The notes under the pieces are model-generated. The model was not told where the DNA came from. It made no database searches and worked only from the letters and a program-made list of their open reading frames with translations. Shown here in pieces: positions 8,543 through 16,294 of a stretch of 40,883 nucleotides of DNA. This DNA is from JBEIUO01 sp964549785. GTDB taxonomy: Bacteria > Planctomycetota > Phycisphaerae > Phycisphaerales > UBA1924. Positions within the stretch are counted from its first letter, which is position 1. Every line of letters starts with the position of its first letter. A program made the translations under genes and the position numbers. The DNA lies in contig CAZJXA010000005.1 in assembly GCA_964549785.1 (NCBI GenBank), positions 1 through 40,883 on the forward strand. Direction: 5' to 3'.

Positions 8543-8983
8543 GGCCGCATGACTTCTCGCAGGAGTGCTAGGAGCGTCCCGTCGGCCAAGGGCACAACCC
8601 GGAGGGTGGGCCTAGTTCCTTGCACCACGCCCCAGCGAAGGTCCGGCTGGAGCACGAGCATCCCATCGCCACGCTCGCCGCGCACGTCCACACGCCCCGA
8701 AGATGTTGAACCCCTTCGGGGTAAACACGACACGCTCATCACCGACCAGGACGACCATCTCTCGCGCGGGATACTCACCGACGTTCGACTCTCGTACTGT
8801 TATATCCACGAACTCGACTGACACGGTGGCACCTGCACCGTTGAGATGCTCGGTTGCGATTGTATTCTAGAGTGCCTCAACGTCTGCGATGAACTTCTTC
8901 TTCTTGGCCGTCCAATGGCGCGGCGGCTGTGTGTTCTTTGCACTTTTCTGCTTGAAGAAATCCGAAATACTGCTGTCCGCCAT
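8539..8983 (-). pseudogene. Partner gene of the HEPN-like gene, with amber stop and frameshift
   Basis: Reading from the ATG at 8983 gives MADSSISDFFKQKSAKN... for 38 codons, then a TAG at 8867-8869. The same frame continues (NTIATEHLNGAG..., then SVEFVDITVRESNVGEYPA) up to FTPKGFNIFG. There a four-G run near 8700 shifts the frame; dropping one G restores RVDVRGERGDGMLVLQ...LLREVMRP and the stop at 8539. The restored protein would be about 147 aa. I do not recognise the family. The early segment is lysine-rich and the rest looks like a small beta-rich domain. Its stop overlaps the start of the HEPN-like gene by 4 nt, the arrangement of toxin-antitoxin or other tightly paired genes. The homopolymer slip could be a sequencing error; the amber is harder to explain that way. 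Confidence 0.55.
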
Positions 8984-9120
8984 GCTTCACCTCGCCGAGC
9001 CTGCCGATGCGGGCCGCTGAGTCGGATCAATCCGCATTCGACGAGCCCCCAACCTTAAGCGACGTGGCGTGGACGGAGCCCGTCACGGTCAGACTTCAGA
9101 CTCAGGCTGCTATGGGATAA

Positions 9121-9250
9121 CAAGTAACGAATGAGCTCCCACTGCAGCGGAAGCGTCACAGCACGGATCAGATCATCGGGAAGCGGCGGGAGGACGGGGC
9201 GCGGCAGGTCTCGGGCAAGAGGGCGACGGGTGGTCGATACTCGTTACTTG
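9121..9250. repeat. 10-bp inverted repeat pair near the EEP gene end
   Basis: CAAGTAACGA at 9121-9130 is the exact reverse complement of TCGTTACTTG at 9241-9250. The right copy contains the stop codon of the endonuclease/exonuclease/phosphatase gene. The arms are 110 nt apart, so this could be a long hairpin or chance. Confidence 0.35.
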
Positions 9251-10737
9251 GTTCTGACGAGATCCACCACCACCGGTCGGTGATCGCTGCACGCCGAGTC
9301 GGCTCGGTCGAGACCCAGGCGGGCCAGGGACTCATCGCTCAAGCGCCGCGTGTCGAGCACGAAGGCGTGTGCGACCCGCGCGTTCGAGTCGCCGTAAGCC
9401 ACATAGTCGAGCCTGCCGGGCGTAAAGGGCGAGTTGTCGTCGGCCCAGGTATACATGGACCGGTCGCCCAACACCAGCGCATCGGCGATCGCCAGGTCCG
9501 ACCCATCACCGTCCCACCCGGCCCGCAAGAGGTCCAGCGGCGGCCGAGAGCCCACCAGGTTGATATCTCCGCCCACGATTCGGATCGCGTCGGCGGACGT
9601 CGCACACGCCCCCTTCATCGCCTGGGCAATCGCCCGGGCTTCGTCCATACGCTGGACATCCTCGCGGCTGTCCTTGGTTCCGCAACACTTCAGGTGCGTG
9701 CTCGCCGCGAAGACCGGTCCGATAGGGGTTTCGATCCGTGCGGCGGCGAATCGCACGGGCTTGCCGGTGGTTCCATTGGGGCCGCTACGCAACCCCTCAA
9801 GGACGGGCACCGCCGGATATTTGCTCACCACCGCCACGGCGCCACCGTTGGACTTGTCGCCCGGGGCCTTGACCACCGACCAGCCGCTGTCGCTCGCGAC
9901 CAGTGCGGTGAACCAAGCCTCGACGGCCGCGGCGTCGCCGGTTTCCCATTCCTGGAGGAGGATGATGTCGGCGGAGACTGCCTCAAACAGGCGCTCGAAC
10001 GTCTTGGGGTTGTTCATCGGCCCGCTGTTGTGGATGTTGAATGACATCACCCGCAGGGCGTCGTCGGGCTTGATGGGGAGATCGGCGGTAAACATCTTGG
10101 GGCCGGGGGCCGCGGTGGGCAGCCGGATCACAAACGGATCGGAGTATCCCGAGACGGTCCCATCGGCGTCCATGATCGCCCACAAGCCCTGCATCGAGCC
10201 GTCCGAGAGAAGCCCCTGCGTGGGCAACAGGCCCGTGGCGGACGGTGTTCGTGAGAGACGGGCCTCGTACCAACTCGAGGCATAGGTCGGCGAGAACATG
10301 AAATCGGCGGCGAGCGCGGGCAGGCGTTCGGTGTTGCCGTAGGCATCGATCGTGCCGAGTTCGACGCCCGTGCCCGCCGCGCCCGCCGAGGTTCGTGGTG
10401 AGAATCTGACTTGGAGGTCGATCCCCATGGTGTTCAACGGTTCCAGCTCGCTAGTGCGCCCGGTGGCGGTCTGGGCGTCGACATCGAGCATCAGCACCAG
10501 CTCTTCGGGGGCGGCCTGCAGGGTGAATTGCTCGCCTTGGACGGTGAAACGGAAGTAGGCGAAATGCCGATCCGCCGCGACCGCGGCGTCCGTGGGCCAC
10601 TCGCGGGTGTCGCCATCGAGCGTGGCATTGAACTCGCCCTGCACCGCGTTGGGGGTGACGGCGGGGCCGTCCTTCGTGCAGGAAACAACGAGCGCAGCGG
10701 AGAGCGAGGCGGCAAGCAACGGAGAGTGGGATCGCAT
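9244..10737 (-). CDS. Secreted lipoprotein of the endonuclease/exonuclease/phosphatase family
   Basis: A 497-aa protein starting with a lipoprotein signal (hydrophobic LLAASLSAALVVSC, with the Cys as lipobox), so it should be anchored in the envelope facing outward. Residues about 25-240 form a beta-rich domain without an obvious family, containing GDTREWPTDAAVAADRHFAYFRF, which resembles carbohydrate-binding-like 'DG..EW' domains. The C-terminal domain has the full metal-dependent EEP set: FNIHNSG, LQEWETG, STHLKCCG, GGDINL, GRLDYV and SDHRPVVVDL. Substrates of the family include nucleic acids, phosphoinositides and sphingomyelin; the one used here cannot be told. I start at the ATG just before the signal peptide; a frame extending to 10842 adds a basic stretch without support. 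Confidence 0.85.
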   Translation of the reverse strand: MRSHSPLLAASLSAALVVSCTKDGPAVTPNAVQGEFNATLDGDTREWPTDAAVAADRHFAYFRFTVQGEQFTLQAAPEELVLMLDVDAQTATGRTSELEPLNTMGIDLQVRFSPRTSAGAAGTGVELGTIDAYGNTERLPALAADFMFSPTYASSWYEARLSRTPSATGLLPTQGLLSDGSMQGLWAIMDADGTVSGYSDPFVIRLPTAAPGPKMFTADLPIKPDDALRVMSFNIHNSGPMNNPKTFERLFEAVSADIILLQEWETGDAAAVEAWFTALVASDSGWSVVKAPGDKSNGGAVAVVSKYPAVPVLEGLRSGPNGTTGKPVRFAAARIETPIGPVFAASTHLKCCGTKDSREDVQRMDEARAIAQAMKGACATSADAIRIVGGDINLVGSRPPLDLLRAGWDGDGSDLAIADALVLGDRSMYTWADDNSPFTPGRLDYVAYGDSNARVAHAFVLDTRRLSDESLARLGLDRADSACSDHRPVVVDLVRTK

Positions 10738-10880
10738 GGGGCGGGAGTTTACCCGCGCTGCGGTCGGCGGTTTCTGGAAAACTCCATGCCTGCGACCGTG
10801 ATCACGAATCCCAGTTAGCGAGTCCCGGACCAGCAACTCCAACTGCCCAAAGCGCGTTCGGCACGATACGCTGGTGCTCT

Positions 10881-13614
10881 ATGCCCGGATCACTGACGCT
10901 CAACGACATCCGTGACCGCGCCCGCGAGTTCTCCGCCAAGTGGAAGGGCGAGAAGCGCGAGGAGGCTGAGAAGCAGACGTTCTGGAATGAGTTGTTCGAA
11001 GTCTTCGGGGTGACCCGCCGCCGTTACGCCGTTTACGAGGTTCCCGTTTCCCTACGGGAGGGCAAGCGGGGGAAAGTTGACGTCTTCTGGCCCGGCACGC
11101 TCCTTGCAGAGCACAAATCAGCAGGCCACGACCTGACGGCCGCGTTTGAGCAAGCTCGAGACTACTTCCACGGCATCGCTGAAAAGGATCTGCCCAAGCT
11201 GGTTGTCGTCTCTGACTTTGCTCGATTCCGCGTGTACTTCACGAACGGCGGCAAGCCGGTCGAGTTCCCGCTGTCCAAACTGCGAGAGAACATCTCCGCC
11301 TTCAATGTACTCACGGGCCATACCACGCCTCATTATGACGAAGCCCCCGATGTCAACGTCAAGGCCGCCAAGGTCATGGCGAAGCTGCACGAATCCTTGC
11401 TCACAAACGGGTATTCCGGTCACCCGCTGGCCGTGCTCATGGTGCGGCTCATGTTCTGCTTCTTTGCAGATAAGACCGGCATTTTCGACCGCGATCTGTT
11501 CCGCCAGATCATCGAGCTCAAGACGGCGGAGGACGGGCGGGACGTAGGGCCGCTGCTCATCAATGTTTTCGAGCAACTGAACAAGCCCAAGGAGGACCGC
11601 CAGAGAAACCTCGACCCGGACCNNNNNNNNNNNNNNNNNNNNNNNNNNNNNNNNNNNNNNNNNNNNNNNNNNNNNNNNNNNNNNNNNNNNNNNNNNNNNN
11701 NNNNNNNNNNNNNNNNNNNNNNGAAAGCGCCGCAAGATCGGGGCGCATTACACGAGCGAGAAGAACATCCTCAAGGCGATCGGTCCTCTTCTCATCGACC
11801 CGCTGCGAGCCGAATACGCAAAGGCCTCGGGAGAGACGGCCCTGCAAAGGTTGCTGAACAAGATTGGCGACGTGAAGGTGCTGGACCCGGCGTGCGGCTG
11901 CGGCAATTTTCTGGTGATCGCCTACCGCGAACTGCGCCAAGTGGAGATTGACACCTTTGTCAAACTCCAAGCTGCCCGCAAGCGATCCACGGAACGACTT
12001 CTGGCGGCGACCTTCGCGCAGCGGCTCGATGTGGACGCGATGTACGGCATAGAGATAGAGGATTTCCCCTGCCGCGTGGCGGAAACCGCTCTGTACATCA
12101 TGGACCACATGATGAACAACGTCGCGGAGTCCCAGATCGGCCCCAACTTCCGCCGCCTCCCCCTCAGCAAGGCACCGCACATCACGAAGGGCAACGCGTT
12201 ACGGCTGGACTGGAAAACGGTCGTGCCCGCCGACCGCCTCACGGCCATCGTCGGGAACCCTCCGTTTCTGGGCAAGAAGATGCGGGGTAAGAAGGGCGAT
12301 GCTCGCTCCATGGAGCAGGCCGAGGACATGGCTATCGTCTTCGGTAACTGGGACGGTCACGCTGAACTGGATTACGTCGCCGGTTGGTATGCGAAGGCAT
12401 TGGCGTACGCGAAAGGAACAACGGTCCCCGTCGTGTTCGTCTCGACGAACTCGCTTACTCAGGGGGAGCAGGTCTCGATTCTTTGGCCGCGTTTGGTACA
12501 ACAAGGCGTCCACATCCATTTTGCACACCGAACATTCCGTTGGACCAATGAGGCCCCCGGTAAGGCAGCAGTGCATTGCGTCATCATTGGCTGGAGTTTA
12601 TCCGAGCCCCGCCAGTGCCTCTTGTTTGACTACGAAACTCCGAAGAGCGACCCGCTGGTTCGCGAGGTGAAGCGGATCAACCCCTACCTCGTGGAGTACG
12701 ATGACGTTTTCGTGTTCTCGCGGCGCAAACCGCTCTGCGACGTGCCGCCGATTCGCTTTGGCAACATGGCCAACGACGATGGCAATCTTCTGCTCTCGGA
12801 CGCTGAGAGAAAAATCCTGGTAGCAGCAGAGCCCCGCGTCCGGCGTCTCATCCGCCGCTTTTACGGCTCCGACGAGTTCATTAATGGGATAGACCGCTGG
12901 TGCCTGTGGTTGGCCGACGTTCCTCCAGCGGACCTGCGTGGGCTCCCCGAGGTCATGCGCCGGATCAACGCCGTCCGTGCGTACCGCCAGAGGAGCCCGC
13001 GGGCCACCACCCGGGCACTCGCGAATAAGGCGAGCCTATTCGGGGAAATCCGCCAGCACGACGGCAATGTGATCGTCGTTCCCCGTCACTCTTCGGAGCT
13101 CCGGCGTTTCGTTCCTATGGCCTTTGTGAACGACGGGTCCATCATCGGCGACGCCTGCACCTTCATCGCCACCGACAATCTCTTCGTGTTTGGCATCCTC
13201 CAATCGACAATGCACATGGCGTGGGTCAGGAACGTCGGTGGCCGGATCAAGAGCGATTTTCGATATAGCAATGAGATCGTGTACAACAATTATCCGTGGC
13301 CGCAGTCGCCCACCGACAGGCAGAGGCAGGCCGTTCGTACCGCAGCCCAAGCCGTGCTGGATGCCCGCGCCGAACACAAAGATCAGACGCTCGCGGACCT
13401 TTATGACCCCGATGTGATGCCCCCGTCGCTTCAGAGAGCCCACAACGGCCTAGACAAGGCCGTAGATGCATGCTACGGCCAGCGTTCGTTTGACGCCGAT
13501 CTGGCGCGGGCCCGGTTCCTTTTTGAGCGCTACGCCGAGTTGATCGATAGTGGACAGATGACCTTGAACAGCCCCGAGCCCGCAAAGCCGAAGCGGGGCC
13601 CAAAGCTGAATTAA
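10881..13614 (+). CDS. MmeI-like single-chain restriction-modification enzyme, broken by an N gap
   Basis: Type IIL (MmeI-like) enzymes combine nuclease, methyltransferase and target recognition in one chain, cutting at a distance and methylating one strand. The N-terminal nuclease has the exact D-x9-E-x-K layout (Asp67, Glu77, Lys79 in VDVFWPG...AEHK), then a helical spacer. The 100-N gap interrupts it. After the gap comes RRKIGAHYTSEKNIL, typical of the family, then SAM-binding motif I (LDPACGCGNFLVIAY) and catalytic motif IV NPPF (amino-methyltransferase), then a target-recognition domain and a helical C-terminus. The two halves are in different frames, which means nothing because a 100-N run usually stands for unknown length. 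About 876 residues are visible; family members have about 900-1000, so somewhat more than 100 bases may be missing. No separate specificity or helicase gene is adjacent. Confidence 0.88.
11623..11722. other. Assembly gap (100 N)
   Basis: Exactly 100 undetermined bases inside the restriction-modification gene, the usual placeholder for a scaffold gap of unknown length. It marks the window as draft sequence. Confidence 0.99.
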
Positions 13615-13731
13615 CATCGTGCCGATGCCGGGTTCGCCGATATCGGGGCTGCCGCCCCCATTGGCTGCTCCATGATGTGCCTCCGCACCCCCAATCTGGT
13701 GTATCGTGAGCGGCCCGAAGGACGCACCGGC

Positions 13732-14415
13732 CTAATCCGCTTGCATGGTGTTGACCACCGTCTCCCACCCGGCCCTGTGGCTCTCCATCGCCGCCTTAGG
13801 CCCCGTCATGCGGATGAAATAGAGGTCGTCCGGAGTCCGCACCACCACCCCTCGGAACGTGGTTTCGGGTCGCGGGGTGCGGGGTCCGCCGGGCATTCCG
13901 TCCTGATAGACGCCCGTGGATTCAAAGGTGGAGAGCGCGAGCGCGTTCGGGGTGTGGTGGGCCAGGGTGGGAGCAACAGGTTGACCTGCGGTGTCGAGCA
14001 CCTGCCCGGTCCAACGGTCGAGGTTGGCCTTGACCATGTCGTCGGTGGGCTTTTCGCCCGGCTTGATGGCCCCGAGATCGTCGAAGAAGACCACCGCACA
14101 GCCATCCGCGGTGGTGAACTCCGCGAGCCGCATCTTGGAGGCCGGCGGCTGTTGAACCCAGTCGCTCGGTTTCACGAACGAGAGGGGTCCGACAAAGACG
14201 GTTCCCGCAGCGGCCGGTCCCGAGGGCTTTCCAGCGGGCGGATTGGGGACGGCCGAGTCGCCCACCGGGGAGCGGGCGACCGGTGGCGGGGTTGCACCCG
14301 AGGGCAGACTGGGAGCCGGGCCTTGGGCGGGCGAAGGTGCGGGCTGGCGTTCGCACGCGGCTAAGAGTGCGAACACCGCCGCCGCGATAGCCATCTCAGC
14401 ATGTCGGTTCTTCAT
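13732..14415 (-). CDS. Lipoprotein of unknown function
   Basis: A 227-aa protein. The N-terminus is a lipoprotein signal peptide, AIAAAVFALLAAC, with Cys20 as the likely lipidation site. Residues about 22-70 are a Pro/Ala/Gly-rich linker. The rest is a globular domain (LSFVKPSDWVQQPP..., DGCAVVFF, FRGVVVRTPDDLYFIRMTGP, then a helical AAMESHRAGWETVVNTM). This resembles small secreted domains that start with a 'P.gW' motif; I cannot name the family. Its ATG overlaps the stop of the upstream glycosyltransferase gene by 4 nt, so translation is probably coupled. It is convergent with the restriction-modification gene, 117 nt away. Confidence 0.8.
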   Translation of the reverse strand: MKNRHAEMAIAAAVFALLAACERQPAPSPAQGPAPSLPSGATPPPVARSPVGDSAVPNPPAGKPSGPAAAGTVFVGPLSFVKPSDWVQQPPASKMRLAEFTTADGCAVVFFDDLGAIKPGEKPTDDMVKANLDRWTGQVLDTAGQPVAPTLAHHTPNALALSTFESTGVYQDGMPGGPRTPRPETTFRGVVVRTPDDLYFIRMTGPKAAMESHRAGWETVVNTMQAD

Positions 14416-16193
14416 GGCCCCAGTTTAGCGGTGCACCACTGTGCCCAGATGGTCCGCATGGCTCCCTCAAAGCGGCGGCAGAACCCGGGACCGTCCACGA
14501 GCGGCGAGGCGATCATCCGGGGTCGGAGGCTGGCCCGGAAGCCGGCCAACAGTTTGGGATCGCCCGCGAGCCGTTTCGCGATATCGACGTATTCGGTCAC
14601 GGTTTTGCCCGCGAGTTCCGGCGAGCCGACGGCATTGACAAGCGAAAGCCCGACGCGTCCGGCGTGCGAGTTTCCCGCCAGCGTCACGACCGGAACGCCC
14701 ATCCAGAGGGCCTCGCATGTGGTGGTGGTGCCGTTGTATGGGAAGGGGTCGAGCGCCACATCGACGCCCGCGTACGCCAACAGGTGATTCGCGGTCTTGT
14801 CTTCGGGTTTGAGAAGGCTGAGCCGGGCGGCATCGATGCCGCCTGATGCAAAGCGGGCAGCGATCGTCGCTCGCAGGGCATCGTCGGCGAAGTTCACGGA
14901 CTTGAGCACGAGCCGGGCCGACGGCACCGCCGTCAGCACCCGCCCCCACGCGTCGATCAGCCCGTCCGAAATTTTCTGAATCGAGTTGAATGAGCCGAAG
15001 GTCACAAAGCCGTTGCGGAGCGCGGGGGGCGGGGCCACGTCGGGCGCATCGTGGGGTGGCCGAAAACACAGGAAGCACGGGTCGAGGCGGATCAGACGCT
15101 CGGTGTGCAGCGCATCGGCGTGCGGGGCCGGGTCCGTGAAGCGATCGACGATGCGGTAATCGACCTGCGTGAGGCCGGTGGTGTTGGGGTAGCCGCAATA
15201 CGTCACCTGGACCGGCGCGGGACGTTCGTGCAGCGTGGGCAGGCAGTTGGCGTGCGTGTGACCCGAACATTCAATCAGGACGTCTATCCGCTCGGCCCGC
15301 ACCTTGGCGGCGATGCCCGCATCAGAGAGCACATCGGTATCGATCCATTGGGCGGCCATTGGCCGGAGCCGGGCCGTCACACTATCGCGGGCCCGGTTGG
15401 TGTAGAAGACGACGAGCTCCAGTACGGATCGATCATGGTGTTCGAGCAGTGGTTCGAGGAAGTGGGCCACCGAGTGCGACCGAAGGTCGGGCGAGACCAG
15501 CCCCACGCGGATTCGACGGCTCTCTTCACGGTCGTTAGGGTGGGCGTCAACGCCCGTGCCGCGGTGGCTGTCGAGAAGCCGCCCGTAGTCCCGGTGGGCC
15601 TCGAAGACGTCCTCGGGCCGGACATTCGGGGCGTAATTGAGGAAGAGGGCCCGGGACGACGTGAGGGCCAGATCGGCGCGGGCCACGTGGGCGGCCCGCT
15701 CGATCACGGCCACGGCTTCTTCGGCCCGTCCGGTGTTGAGGAGCGACCCGGCGAGCGTCGAGAGACTTGATGGGTCATCGGGGAGCCGCCGCACCGCCTG
15801 GCGGGCGCACTCGACGCTTTCCACGAACCGGTTCATCTCACGGAGCACCGCCGCGCGGATATCAACCAATCGGACCACGTCGGGGAGCCTCGCGATCGCC
15901 TTGTCGATGACCCTGAGAGCGAGCGCGGGCTTACCTTGCACGCGATGCACCCACGCCAGATGCAGGGCGTGACTTGCATCGGTGGGTTCGAGTTCACTGG
16001 CCCGCTGCGCGAAGTACAAGGCCCGCAGCTGATCGTTCAGAAAGAGATTGATCTCTGAAAACAGCCGGGCGGCCTGATCGTCGGCGGGGTCGGCCTTTAC
16101 CAGTTGCTGCCCCAGGACGCCCGCCTCGGCCAGGCGGCCGGCGTGGACGAGCCCGCGAAGATGGTCGAGTTTGGCGGCGTTTCGGGGGTTCAT
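14412..16193 (-). CDS. OGT/SPINDLY-like protein glycosyltransferase with TPR domain
   Basis: A 593-aa protein of the GT41 type, which attaches GlcNAc or fucose to Ser/Thr of proteins or acts on unknown acceptors; predicted cytosolic. Residues about 1-190 are TPR-like repeats (for example HALHLAWVHRVQGKPALALRVIDKAI). The catalytic part begins with GLVSPDLRSHSVAHFLEPLL, carrying the family histidine. It continues with VTYCGYPNTTGLTQVDYRIVD, FGSFNSIQKISDGLIDAW and PYNGTTTTCEALWMGVPVVT, ending in GNSHAGRVGLSLVNAVG. The order and spacing match bacterial OGT homologues. Its stop overlaps the start of the following lipoprotein gene (ATGA), suggesting a functional pair, although one product is cytosolic and the other secreted. 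The target protein is unknown. Confidence 0.92.
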   Translation of the reverse strand: MNPRNAAKLDHLRGLVHAGRLAEAGVLGQQLVKADPADDQAARLFSEINLFLNDQLRALYFAQRASELEPTDASHALHLAWVHRVQGKPALALRVIDKAIARLPDVVRLVDIRAAVLREMNRFVESVECARQAVRRLPDDPSSLSTLAGSLLNTGRAEEAVAVIERAAHVARADLALTSSRALFLNYAPNVRPEDVFEAHRDYGRLLDSHRGTGVDAHPNDREESRRIRVGLVSPDLRSHSVAHFLEPLLEHHDRSVLELVVFYTNRARDSVTARLRPMAAQWIDTDVLSDAGIAAKVRAERIDVLIECSGHTHANCLPTLHERPAPVQVTYCGYPNTTGLTQVDYRIVDRFTDPAPHADALHTERLIRLDPCFLCFRPPHDAPDVAPPPALRNGFVTFGSFNSIQKISDGLIDAWGRVLTAVPSARLVLKSVNFADDALRATIAARFASGGIDAARLSLLKPEDKTANHLLAYAGVDVALDPFPYNGTTTTCEALWMGVPVVTLAGNSHAGRVGLSLVNAVGSPELAGKTVTEYVDIAKRLAGDPKLLAGFRASLRPRMIASPLVDGPGFCRRFEGAMRTIWAQWCTAKLGP

Positions 16194-16294
16194 CGGTCGA
16201 GAGCATAACCCCGAGCCGTGTGCACCTTACGGATTTTCGGTAACTCTGCCTTGCGTGTTCTCGGTGGCTCCCAGGCGTCCCGACAGAGGGGGCA

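Noticed and set aside
3128..9125. Shared GGGATAACAAGT near 3129 and 9114
   Set aside because: A 12-mer match within a 40-kb window is expected by chance and no longer similarity extends from it.
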